From the NCBI GenBank assembly GCA_029964075.1, contig CM057144.1, forward strand, positions 4,115,281 to 4,179,280: a stretch of DNA of 64,000 bases, in the 5' to 3' direction. Both the position numbers and the translations under genes were made by a program. The notes under the pieces are model-generated. The model did not search any database and had not been told where the DNA came from. It was given only the letters and a program-made list of their open reading frames with translations. This DNA is from Patiria pectinifera. Its lineage: Eukaryota; Echinodermata; Asteroidea; Valvatida; Asterinidae. Shown piece after piece: positions 53,620 to 64,000 of this stretch; within the stretch, counting starts at the first letter, position 1, and every line of letters starts with the position of its first letter.

Positions 53620-54915
53620 GTTACCAGCAATTTGGCCGGGCCGCCAGCAAACTCAGCTCACACTCACTTGCGTCTGATCTATAAACTGAACCAAAAGTCC
53701 TTTTGTACAATAAAAACAATGAATAGCAATGAATTCAGTTAAAAATTGAAGACATGTCAATAACAGCGCGTGACAGATTTCCAGTACCTAGTTTCACGAT
53801 GAGATCCGTTTTATAAATGACTCTATAGGTTGGCCTGTTTACTTTTAGTAATTGTTTTTAGTTTGGGAAACTCCCCTGTAGGCCTAAATTTCCTCGCCAG
53901 GTATATACAGTATGTTGACATTGTGGTTCTCCTGGTGGTTATACCCAAAACTCGTTTTTAATTAGGCTTTCATTATTGTTATTTATTTTTTTTTTTTAGA
54001 GAGATGTGGTCCCGAACCGATGCAACAAATGCGACATTTCATAGTTCATTTTAAAGCTAAAGATATTGTGCTCGGCGTTAACATGGTTATTTAGTTATCA
54101 CTTTTATAAGAAAACGTAGGATCATGAATATTCAAAAATATAATTAGCTGGTTAGACAGACTTCGACACCAGATCGGGCACAGAGCCCTGCAAATCTGAA
54201 ATCCGCCGCGTGCAGGGGTCTTTGTTGACAAGTTTTCGTGGTTTTCCCACCAGGGCCAATTTCAAGGCGCTGCTAAGCAAAAAAAATTGCTTAGCACAAA
54301 AAGTCTGGCCTATAAAAACAGGTTACCAGCCAAAACTCCATGTGATGTACATTGCTCGTGATTAGTATTCAGCGGTTGGTTGGTATAACATGAAAATCAC
54401 GCGGAGTTTTGGCTGGTAAACTGCTTTTATAAGCCAGGCTTTTTTTGTGCTAAGCAAACTTGTTTCGCTTAACAGCGCCTTGAAATTGGGCCCTGTACTG
54501 TACGGGCCGTTATCACGCCTCTAACCAGGAATTTTGGCCGAGTCGCTAATCCTTGTGTGTATAGGGTCCGTGCATGGTTGACTGTAAGCAATTTGGCCGG
54601 GCCGCCAGCAAATTCAGCGCGCACTTTCTTGCGTCTGGTCTATAAACTGAACAATTAAGTCTCTTTGTACAATAGAAACCATATCAAAAGTCATGAAAAA
54701 TTCATGAATAGAAGACACGTCAATCAATTATTAACAGTGCGTGACAGCTTGCCAGTACCCATAGTTTCACGATGAGATCCTTTCTTTAAATGACTCTATA
54801 GGTTGGCCTGGTTTACTTTTAGTAATTGTTTTGAGTTTCGTTTAAACTCCCCCGTTTAAGGCCTACACCTCCCCGCCAGGTATGTTGACATTGTGCTTCT
54901 CCTGGTGGTTATACT
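53620..54915. repeat. Direct repeat pair of ~325 bp
   Basis: AGCAATTTGGCCGGGCCGCC occurs near 53626 and 54588. The following ~320 bases match (TTTCACGATGAGATCC, TATAGGTTGGCCTG, TTCTCCTGGTGGTTATAC), giving a period near 965. Confidence 0.85.
54252..54497. mobile_element. Fold-back MITE, CAGGGCCAATTTCAAGGCG ends
   Basis: Left CAGGGCCAATTTCAAGGCG and right CGCCTTGAAATTGGGCCCTG are inverted repeats. The inner arms (GCTAAGCAAAAA, CCAGCCAAAACTCC) are mirrored too. Non-coding. Lies between the two direct repeats. Confidence 0.8.
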
Positions 54916-56939
54916 GAATTACAATTCAGCCCGAGCAGAATTGCAATTTTTGAAATCACCTCTCCAAAAGTAATGACTACATTTATAAGTAATTACGTGT
55001 ACTGTTTGTTCCCCCTATCGAAAGTGGCAAGAGTGGGTGTTGGTTCACTGTAGGTTTGATACGTTTGGTTAAATATTGATTCTTACAAAATCGTTTGAAA
55101 ATTCTCTTCAGCTTGTCCTCACAATTGATACTTTAAACAATATAATAGGGAAACAGTATTGTTTTGGAATTATTATTTGATTGCGTACGTAAAAATAAGA
55201 AGAAAACTCATGTTCGAAAAACCTACACGAGATGAATGAAATGTATGCTATGTTGATTGTAAAAATAGTTTCGAATTTTTTTTGTTGTTGCTTGTTTGCC
55301 CTTCTGCTACCAGAAAAGTATACTTTACCTGAAATCTACTCTTCGGCTCATCTCCTATACCTGAAAAGCAGATGTTACCCAGTTTTCCATGTGCTGGCGA
55401 TCGAAACGTGGTCATCTTCTTTTGCCTTGCTTGAGGAGCAGAAAATCAGATCAAGCGATTCCATTTTCTGTTACCCGAAAAGCAGACTGTTGACAACTTA
55501 CACACTTAGTCTGCTTTTCAGGCACTCGAAAAGCACATATTTGAGGTCTATATTATGCGTGGTTTAAATGCTCACAACTAGTTTCTTTGATCTCACGTAG
55601 GGGTTCGGCTGATGGGTTCATCACATGAACTCCATGTGATAATTCTGTCGTTATTATAGCCCATACTATAATGCGCTGCAATATCCTGCCAACTTCGGCC
55701 CAGGCCTGCATGGGCCTATCGACCGTTATCATGCTACCGCCATTTCAGTCATGTTCCCTGCATCGAATAACAGAACTTAATGATGATTTTGTTTATGCAA
55801 AAAGGAACCAGACTATTTTTTCTTTCAGCCTCGCTTTGGTTCCGTTGATTTGAATGGGAAAAATCAAGATGGCCGTAACATGATAATGGTCTGTTATCTC
55901 TGATACCAGCTGGATGCGATGTGGATCACAGCCTGGTAGGCCTCAGAACAGGTGATCATCTTCCCGAATAGTGGGGCAGAATGTGCCGTTGATAATACAA
56001 GCAAGGCGTTTGGCAGTCGGAGAAAGATATTTGGCTACAGGGCCATCGCAGATTTTGTCCTTTGAAAAAAATAAAGGGATAGAATAACAACCAATTTTCA
56101 AAGTTTTCTGCCATTGCTTGTTATTATTTTCTATAGCCAAATCTCTTTCTCGTGACATACTATGACTCTGTGCCAAATGCCATGCTTGTATCATCAACGG
56201 TACAATCCAATCACCTATCTGCCGTACCAGCATATGCCTAGCACTGTGTGAGTTGCGAACGTTGCGCCAAGTAGGTTCGACTCAAAGAAATGAGCCGCCA
56301 AAGATGCACAACCCATCTCATTCTGGTTAAAGACCAACCCGATCTACCAGCATCTTTGCGAACTCATCAAACTACAATCACACATAATTATCACGGCTAA
56401 ATAAGTAAGTATGCGTACTCACAGACAAACAATTATCTGTGTGATGCCAATGTACACTTATTACTAGTGTTGACTCCAAGTGTAATTACAATTTCAGATA
56501 TGGTACCATGTTTGCTTTGTGCAGTTATCCCTAATGACATGAAATACGAATATGGTGGACTATAAACACACGGACTGAAAACACATCTAAAGATCTTCAT
56601 CGCATTGGTACTCGAAACCATAACTGTTACGGTAATAATGATCTTTTATTAACTTATGATATAAAAAAGTATATTCTTGTTAAAAGGTGTTTAAAACATT
56701 ACAAGGAGAGCCACGTAAAACATTGAATATACAATGATGTATTGTGGTTTGTGCATGCATATATTTCGGCCATCTGAAGACCAAAATAAGGTGTCATTTT
56801 GAATAACAAACAATCCATCTATTTGCATTTACGAAAAGCCTTCGTCAATGTTTATTATCGAGAAATATTTTGTCAGGTTTATCTTACGGAAGTCCAAGAG
56901 GTGTTGGTAAAAGTTAAAAATATGGGATTAACAATTTTT

Positions 56940-57560
56940 TTGAAAATTGGGATATTTTCATTTCATTTCAATATGTCCTCTTTTATTGCAAATGAAAGTA
57001 TTTAATGTTAAGTAAATGCATATATAGACATAAATGTGATGAACATTTTCTAAAAATGTACAACATTGTACAAGGATATATTTCATTTCAAACTTACATT
57101 TCCTTTTTTATTGCAAAATGAAAGTATTTAATGGTTAGTAAATGCATAGTATATAGGCATGAATGTGATTAACGTTTTCAAAAATGTCCAACATTGTTCA
57201 GAGATATATTTCATTTTATTTCATTTCAAAATATATATTTCCTCTTTTATTGCAAAACGAAAGTATTTTGTTTAGTAAACGCATAATATAGGCATAAATG
57301 TGATTAACATTTCATAAAAATGTACAACATTGTACAGGGATATATTTCACTTTATTTCATTTCAAAATATATATTTCCTCTTTTATTGCAAAATGAAAGT
57401 ATTTTGTTTAGTATGCATAATATTGGCACAAATATGATTAACATTCCCTTAAATAAAAATGTACAACATCGTACAGAGATGTTCCATTTTATTTCATTTC
57501 AAAATATATATTTCCTCTTTTATTGCAAAATCAAAGTATTTAGGCCTAATTTCAAAATAA
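56940..57560. repeat. Five-copy tandem repeat, period 125-139 bp
   Basis: TCCTCTTTTATTGCAAAATG recurs near 56976, 57101, 57240, 57376 and 57513, with ATGTACAACATTGTACA and AAATGTGATTAACATTT between. Confidence 0.85.
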
Positions 57561-57566
57561 AGGCAT

Positions 57567-58062
57567 ACAGGGTGAATAAAAAAACACGAAACCCAAATGT
57601 CGGGACCATTGTTTTAGTGCAGTTCTGCATGTAGCACTTTCCAAATCTAGGATATGAAAGCCCAATTCACCAGCTTTTTTTAAGTACAAGAATCATTCAA
57701 ATCACTCATGTACTTTTCAAGTTACGGAATTTTAAACACAACCACCGTATAAAAGTTCTGTCCAGTGATCACAAGAAGGTAAGTGTCTTTCAGCAAAACG
57801 AAAACAAATCGCATAGGTGTGTGTGTTTGTTTTGCTGAAAGAACGCACACCTTTTCTGTGATCCGTGGACAGAACTTTGAAACGGTGGTTGTGTTTAAAA
57901 TTCCGTAACTTAAAAAGTACATAAGTTATTTGAATGAGTCTTGTACTAAAAGAAAGCTTATGAATGGGGCTTTTATATCCCAGATTTTGAAAGTGTTACA
58001 TCACAAACTTCAATAAAACAATAGACCCGATATTTGGGTTTCGTTTTTTTTTACTCACCATG
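57567..58062. mobile_element. Fold-back MITE, second copy of the ACAGGGTGA family
   Basis: Starts ACAGGGTGAATAAAAAAAC and ends TTTTTACTCACC, with CCCAAATGTCGGGACCATTG as in 14493-15001. Located 3' of gene 3. Confidence 0.8.
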
Positions 58063-58558
58063 TACATGAAAGGCTGCAATTCACGAAACAGCGACTTCTG
58101 AAGCAGAAGCGGCTAGCACCAAAATCCACCAAAATATCAACAAAAAATGTGCAAAGATTTTTTTTCTTTTTTCAAAATGTACAGTACGTACATCCATTGG
58201 GCTGAAAATACAACAGATTAGTTGTTATGCGTCCTACTAAGGAGTTTGAGCAATTTTGTTGCTTCAAAACGAAAAAAAAGTACATAGATCAAATGATGTA
58301 ATATACCTTATAAAAACGCAGGAGCTCCTTTAATTACATGAAGGTTTACATATTCCCTAAAATCAACAACAAATACGTTTACCCAACATGTTTGCCCCTA
58401 TCAAAGACATTTGCTTTTTACAAATATAGTTTGTTTTCAATAAAACAAAAATCTTTAATAAATTTCTTAACTTGCTGTAGGGCCTACCGCTTCACTAATG
58501 AATTATTGATTTAATACATTAAACTCCTCCAACCATAAAACGTTAAGGGTACAGTGGA

Positions 58559-59114
58559 TTACAAATATGTATTCTCGGACTTTTTGGGGCTGTTAAGAGT
58601 ATCGTTATCCTTTTCACATTTGTCTAAGAGAAGGTTTTCGGTCTGTGCATTCGAGACGGACTGGTCATATTCTTTAGCACAGGTTGCAAGCTTGCTGATT
58701 GGGGTGGAGGCGGTTGCAGTGCCGCCGGTCTTGTTCCATCGTTGCAGGCGGGCCACCACGGATGTACGGATGTTCTCCTGGCGCACGACAAACAGCAGGA
58801 AGATGAACAAGCCCTGGAGGGAGTTGCAGACGGTGAAGATGACCTGGAAGGCGAAGCTGGAAGCCTCGATGACGGAGAGCAGACCGAAGACCCAGGTCAA
58901 GCCCAGCAGGGACGAGACGGCGGCAATGTTCTGCAGGCGCTTCAGGACCCTGTCCCTCTTCTTGTCGCGCTTGTTGGCGGTGCTCTGGAGTTTCTGGTCA
59001 CTGCACAGGAACTTGCGCGAGAGCAGCACGAAGATGACGGCGTTGAAGGAGAAGACTAGCCCTATGATAAGCAGCTGACCGTAATAGAAAGCAGCGCCGG
59101 GCTTCAAGAAGCAA
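58559..59114 (-). CDS. Gene 3 last exon: TM5-TM7 and tail
   Basis: SCFLKPGAAFYYGQ, TM5, SLLGLTWVFGLLS in TM6 and NSLQGLFIFLLFVV in TM7. The tail is the most divergent part among the three paralogs. Confidence 0.93.
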
Positions 59115-62100
59115 CTGCAAAGAGAAAGTTTTATTTAAGCATTTTCATTACATTGCAAGTCTAAAAAAGCGGAACCCAAACCCCCCAAAAATATATTTCA
59201 TATTAAAAACAAATATGTAGCGCCAAAAATAATTTTGAAGTTTAAATGAAACAATTACTGAAATTACGCAACCCGTTTGAAGAATATCACCATTTAAACA
59301 CAATGCAATTTACTGCCAAAAAAGGAATTTATTGTGTTGTTTGACTGTTTGGAACAAAAAAGAAATTGACACAGAATACTTGTTTCAACAATTGTCACCA
59401 ACTGTAGTACATAATATCGTTATTAACAACCCTGGTTAGGCAAATAATATAAATTATGAAATCTACTCTTTTTTTGTAGATGGGCTTTCATAGGGAATTT
59501 GTTGAATATGTTAACGTTTAAACTGAGATTTAATCGCTGGTGATGTTTGAAGACAATTGCGACGACGAGACAGGTTTTAGGGACATTGTGTTTAATTGAT
59601 GATTTTTTTTTAACGGATTGACCAATTTCAGTCATGTTTTCATCCAAAAGTAGCTGATGAAATTGGCTTTCCAGTATATGAAACATAATTTTGGGGGTTT
59701 GGGTTCCGCTTTTTTTTGACTCACCCTGTATATGTAGAAGTAGAGCCAATTAAGGCCTTTTGTAATAAGTCATCAGTTTGTTTGGTCTGGTGACGTCATA
59801 TCCAGCCAGCCTCGACTTCCTGGGCGCGTACGCGTTCCTAGCACTGACATAGCGCAAGGCATGATGGGAAACAACATGGCGCAGCAAGATCGTACCCATG
59901 GAAACGATTTAAAAATGATTCTGACAATTCCACATCCCATAAATGTAAGATTTTTAAGAAGAACTGTGAAGAAATAGATGTACACCTATTCAAACACTAC
60001 GCATTTGGTTTGGAGCAAAGTGCAACTCTGTCAGCGAAGTCTACTGCAAGATTACTACCTATTCACGATTAAAAACCTATGCTATGAAATTAGGACAAGT
60101 CATGAAATCTTACCTGTATTCATTGTCATACTCTGTATAATCAACTGCCAGTATCACGCCTACGATGAGCGCTGGAAGACCTGAAATTTTAAATAACGAA
60201 AATGCTAAATAAAATGAAATAGTCACCCTTACAACAACAACAGACTTTGACTCGACTACCATGACTCGAACTGAAGACACTATCCTGGCGAGTTAAATCA
60301 TCCTCCACCAACAATACTTTCGGCAGGGTTAACTAAGATAATTCTCATGCCAATATTTGGGTTGGCAGTACTTGAAATACACATAATGCTCTGCTACTAT
60401 GGTTTCCAGGATACCGAAATTATGCATGTACCTTTCAATAAATACAAGTTACTCCTGAATTGGACTTAGAACCATCTGATTTATGACTTGGATCCGATTT
60501 AGATCAAATGGCTAGGGACTTTAAATCATACTTGATCACGTGACTTGGCTCTTGGATTCAGACTTGACCAGGTGTTCTGGTACTCAGAATCACATCAAGT
60601 GACTCAGGAGTCTTGACTCAAACTCGAAATTTAAGTGACATGGACTCAGTCTTGACCAGAAGTGACTCGGGACTTGATCTCACACTTTACCAAATTACTC
60701 GGGACTTGGACTCAGACTTGACCAAGTGACTCGGGACTTGGACTCGGGACTTCGACTTGATCAAGTGACTCAGGACTTGGACTCAGGACTTGGACTCAGA
60801 CTTGATCAAGTGACTCAGGACTTGGACTCAGACTTGATCAAGTGACTCAGGACTTGGACTCAGACTTGACCAACTGACGTGGGATTTGGACTCAAACTTG
60901 AATTCAAATCAAGTGACTTGGGACCTGGACTCCGACCAAGTGATTGAAGCATTATGTGACTCAAATCAGGAAAATGGTCCACATCCGTTAACATGGATGA
61001 CCTACCCCAAGCAACGACAGACGCCTTGATCATGAAGTGTTCCACATCTGAATTGAAGACCCTGACCAGCTTGAGATACATGCCGGCGGCCTCCACGCCC
61101 ATCCAGGCCACGGACGTCAGCGTGAAGTAGTGCATCAAGACGGCTACCACGATGCAACCCACGCGGGAGGACGTCTGCTCGATGCCGGCTACGAAGACTA
61201 GGTAGAGACACAGCAGAGACAGGGAGAAGCTAATGAGGATGCGGCTGGGGGTCTTCGATCTCAACGACCTGTATCATCAGGCAAACAATATTTGTTAATA
61301 AGACAAAGATTATTGGTCTCTTCTTTCAGTTTGTGATGTTGTGACGAGAACCGGGGGAAACTCAACGTTCCGGACAGATACTCTGCCCGTCTTAAGGCAG
61401 GAGACGGTGAAGAGGTGTTTTGTAGTGTGACTGGAAGCAGTAAAGGGTGTGAAGGATGTAACAGTGGTGTCGTAGCTGGAGCAGGGCATGTTGGAAGACC
61501 AGTCAGGCATGCCAGTTTGGAGTCCAAGCAGGAGTTTGGGATGCGTAAAGATCAGTGAAGCCGATCAGTGTGGAGAAAGGGAGTAAAGGGGCAGGTTGCC
61601 AAGGGTAAAGGGTGAAGAATTAAGTTGCCCTTGGTTATAGAAGACCCATTGGACTGTGTGAATAGGATGGAACGCCAGATATTACTCATGAAAAAAACTG
61701 ATGTCTTGGAGTACTGTGTTGTGCCTGAAGATTTCGATGGCCTCAACAAAGTTTGATGGCTGTGTATACCGATCGGTTAATTAAATCATTCCCTAACAAT
61801 TACCTTAATGACGAGTACATGGCAATGGTGATGACCAGAGCCACGATGGAGACAATACATCCAATTTTGCTGATAATATCCAAAGCCAAACTGGTAACCT
61901 TCTGGCCATGGATATTCTGCAACAAGACAGGGAAACAAGATGGCAATTTTGGACAATAGTTTAAAGAGACCCCACGAATGTCGACATCAACTTCTCAAAA
62001 TGGCATGGCCTCATGGCCTGGAACATTGAATTCGCGGTTTGTGGGTAAAATCCGGCACGTTAAGGGTGCAAGTCCAGCCTGGGGTTGTGGTGCGTGTGCC

Positions 62101-64000
62101 CTTGGGCAAGGCACTTTGTCACTCATTGCTTCTTCCCACCCATGAGTAAATGGGTACCTGCGAGGGTACAGATGGTGGTTATGGTTGATTTTAGCTGCTT
62201 TGCGCCGAAATGGCAGCATCGAGATGTATCCTCCCAAGGGAGCTGAGATTGTCTTTGAAATGTTTTATTGCCATTATGACCAGGTTAATAATGATGTAGA
62301 TGTACTTTGCGCTTTACGCGCCTGAGCCATGGCCTGAGCCAGTACGTGGACGCAGTGGGTGCGTTCGAGTGTGTTACTCTTGCAACTCCCAAGTGCAGGA
62401 AAATGTTGCGTGCGCATTACTACTCCCGGTGCAGGAGTATCCGCTCCGTTCACAAGCACCCCCTCACCGGCAAAGGAAGTACAGTTGAGGGTGACCGACC
62501 GACGCCATCTTGCCTGCCTGCCTGCCTGCAATTCATTTGCCGCGAAGCGCGGCCACTGCGTGTAAATAGAACAAATCCCCTGGTGTACGTGCGTCACACA
62601 CAAGGAACGGTGCGCGTCAACCAGCGAAATGTCCCGCCCATGGGACGTCGTTGTTAGGTAAAAGGGCGCCCTCTTTTGGTAGCGCACGGAGCTCATACTC
62701 CCGGTATGACGGGGAGTAAACTCGCTTACCCTCGGGTCGTACTCCTGCCGTTCGTGCGCTTAGGAGAATACTCGTGTTAACACGAGTAGCACGCTCGAAC
62801 GCACCCTTAGTGGTCCGTCCCCTGGCAACCTCGTTTCCATGGGTCCGATCTTGAGGTGCCATGTTGGTTCCTTCATGCCTTGCGCTATCTTTAGTGAAGG
62901 AACGCGCATGCGCCCATGGAGTCGAGGCTGGTATACTGAGCTTTCGGAAGTGGTAGAAAAAAAGGCCTTTTTGTTCCCCGACGAAGCCCATATTCTGAAC
63001 GATTTTTTTTTCTTCTGTCCCTTCTCGGTAATACTCACCACAAGTACGGCAAAATTGGTGGCGTGATCGCACAGACAAACTGTTCTCCCATTGGTCGGTT
63101 GACCTTTCCTGCAGCCTTCAGGTGACCAATCACCGATGCCGTCGCGAAGACTGAAATCCCAGAAGACGCAGGTCTCCGTCTGCTCAGTATTCTCAATTGG
63201 ACTCGACACCTGCAGTATTTGAATAATCGCTTACCTATATATTCTCTAATTAGGACCAAAGAACCTTAGCCGAAACTTTGGGTTTACCGTATTAAGGCTT
63301 AAGTTTATTTAAAAATCCACACATTGTAACTCAGGCAACAGTTTTATTGAGGACAATGTGTGACGTCACCTTCTCCCCAGGTCATGCCCTTGGCAACCGT
63401 TCACGCACATACACATAGCATATTCGCACATACAAAATAGTGAAGAATCCTTTTTAAAATTCTCGAGATTCAGACCCATATCTCGATCACTAAAATCTAA
63501 TCCATACGTACTTGTACCAAGGACCACCCTTAAACAACACTGTCATTAAAAATCTGTCCAAAACGTTTTGAGTTATCTTGTCAACAGACAAACAAACCCC
63601 GATGAAAACATAACCTTCTTAGCGGAGGTAACAAGAAAAATATATAACTAAAGGCAAGGTGTATACCAGAGGGCGCACCAAGCCATAAAGAAAACTTGAA
63701 AAAAACACCTGTTTTATATAAGACTGACTAGAAGAAAAACATTTTGAGCAGAGCTACATATTTTCGGTCTTACAGGTTTCAGCTGAAAGGCAATGACAAC
63801 TGGACTGTCATATGGGAGATCACTGATGCTGACATTAGGTACACTGGCAGAGATGATACGACTGGCGATGGCGGTTGGGAACTCCGTTGACGAGGCGTTG
63901 TCCACTTGCTGGGAGTGGAAGAGATTACTGTTCTCATACATGACGAAGCTGATGTGTACAGCACTGCCTTCAGGGTGAACATTTGGAAAATGACAAAATG
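58559..64000 (-). CDS. Gene 3: adhesion GPCR, 3' part (5' end outside window)
   Basis: Exons, 5' to 3': 63774-63967 (GAIN, GSAVHISFVMYENSN), 63039-63209 (GPS, VSSPIENTEQTETC, GDWSPEGC, CLCDHATNFAVLV), 61804-61916 (TM1, NIHGQKVTSLALD), 61006-61268 (TM2 to TM4 start), 60114-60180 (TM4), 58559-59114 (TM5-TM7, tail). Lengths 194, 171, 113, 263, 67 and 556 match genes 1 and 2, and phases agree. The tail ends ENTYL, a class I PDZ-type end; TAA at 58559-58561. The last GAIN is B type as in the other two genes. The gene lies head to tail upstream of gene 2. Nothing in the 33 bases before the window end tells how many cassettes it has. Confidence 0.88.
59166..59742. mobile_element. Fold-back MITE, AGCGGAACCCAAACCCCC ends
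   Basis: Left AGCGGAACCCAAACCCCC is mirrored at 59695-59712 (GGGGGTTTGGGTTCCGCT), which is followed by TTTTTTTGACTCACCCTGTA. The CACCCTGTA end relates it to the ACAGGGTGA family. In the intron before the last exon of gene 3. Confidence 0.75.
60114..60180 (-). CDS. Gene 3 TM4 exon
   Basis: 67 nt, LPALIVGVILAVDYTEYDNE; acceptor ATTTCAG, donor GTAAGA. Confidence 0.87.
60430..60960. repeat. GACTTG/GACTCAG minisatellite in the TM4 intron of gene 3
   Basis: Repeats such as TTGATCAAGTGACTCAGGAC and GACTTGGACTCAGACTTGA, cleanest at 60660-60880 with a ~36-base higher unit. Same intron and gene orientation as in genes 1 and 2. Confidence 0.88.
61006..61268 (-). CDS. Gene 3 TM2-TM4 start exon
   Basis: 263 nt: TPSRILISFSLSLLCLYLVF, GCIVVAVLMHYFTLTSVAWM, LYLKLVRVF-type TM3 end. 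Acceptor GATACAG, donor GTAGGT. Confidence 0.92.
61804..61916 (-). CDS. Gene 3 TM1 exon
   Basis: 113 nt, NIHGQKVTSLALDIISK and helix GCIVSIVALVITIAMY; donor AAG|GTAATT. Confidence 0.9.
61985..62265 (+). mobile_element. tRNA-derived SINE copy, opposite orientation
   Basis: CTTGGGCAAGGCACTTTGTC, ATGAGTAAATGGGTACCTGC and GGTGCAAGTCCAGCC (worn B box). In the intron between the GPS and TM1 exons of gene 3. Confidence 0.7.
62356..62813. mobile_element. Probable hAT-type MITE, GGGTGCGTTCGAG ends
   Basis: Left CAGTGGGTGCGTTCGAGTG and right GCTCGAACGCACCCTTAGTG are inverted repeats; GAGTA.TAC-type motifs recur inside. More GC-rich than its surroundings. I could not see an exact target-site duplication. 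Confidence 0.6.
63039..63209 (-). CDS. Gene 3 GPS exon
   Basis: 171 nt, phase 0 at both ends, with CVFWDFSLRDGIGDWSPEGC and CLCDHATNFAVLV. Acceptor CTGCAG, donor GTGAGT. Confidence 0.9.
63774..63967 (-). CDS. Gene 3 GAIN subdomain-B exon
   Basis: 194 nt, phase 1 in and 0 out: SAVHISFVMYENSNLFHSQQ, then ISASVPNVSISDLPYDSPVV. Almost identical to 34395-34588 of gene 2. Confidence 0.88.

Larger units (their letters stand above)
53205..58558. other. Gene-free region between genes 2 and 3
   Basis: The promoter of gene 2 should lie at its left edge, but no TATA box or initiator could be picked out. Contents: a direct repeat pair (53620-53945, 54588-54915), fold-back elements (54252-54497, 57567-58062), a ~135-bp repeat array (56940-57560) and unique AT-rich DNA. 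Open frames here are short and unconvincing. Confidence 0.6.

Noticed and set aside
55232-55567. 111-codon frame in the gene-free region
   Set aside because: AT-rich composition, no family resemblance, no splice partners.
62307-63078. Overlapping frames of 116 to 153 codons on both strands
   Set aside because: They cover a GC-rich MITE and run out of the GPS exon of gene 3 past its donor site.

Overview
The window is nuclear DNA of an animal: AT-rich, intron-rich and full of short transposons, tRNA-derived SINEs and tandem repeats. The protein domains (WSC, sushi/CCP, EGF, GAIN/GPS, class B2 seven-helix region) and the repeat content suggest a marine invertebrate deuterostome. An echinoderm is my best guess, but no species can be fixed from the sequence.

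The only genes I can support are three paralogous adhesion G-protein-coupled receptors (aGPCRs). Gene 1 lies on + from before base 1 to 15792 and lacks its 5' part here. Gene 2 lies on - from 53204 to 28831 and appears complete: 27 exons whose phases all match give 1933 codons plus a stop. Gene 3 lies on - from beyond 64000 to 58559, with only its 3' part here. Genes 1 and 2 converge; genes 2 and 3 are head to tail. All three share the same splice structure: a GAIN cassette split 48 / ~189 / ~57 codons, then exons for TM1, TM2 to TM4 start, rest of TM4, and TM5-TM7 plus tail.

The most unusual feature is the number of GAIN/GPS cassettes ahead of a single seven-helix domain. Gene 2 has two (an A type and a B type). 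Gene 1 has at least four within the window, plus an extra tandem copy of one GPS exon. Cassettes are bounded by phase-0 introns, so any number keeps frame. In gene 1 the amplified unit starts and ends in the middle of the GAIN domain, so its extra cassettes are chimeras of a B-type first half and an A-type second half. All GPS motifs read His-Ala-Thr where the usual cleavage motif is His-Leu-Thr/Ser.

Layout: 1-11611, GAIN cassettes of gene 1; 11788-15792, its 7TM region; 15793-17264, 3' flank with a SINE; 17265-26945, a 9.7-kb satellite with a ~322-bp monomer; 26946-28830, 3' flank of gene 2; 28831-33451, 7TM region of gene 2 with a large 27-bp minisatellite in one intron; 33598-38805, two GAIN cassettes; 39698-45446, an extracellular region I do not recognise; 45745-46390, two EGF-like exons; 48357-52299, a duplicated CCP+WSC pair; 53114-53204, signal peptide; 53205-58558, gene-free DNA with fold-back elements and repeats; 58559-64000, gene 3. 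At least a dozen fold-back elements sit in introns and flanks.
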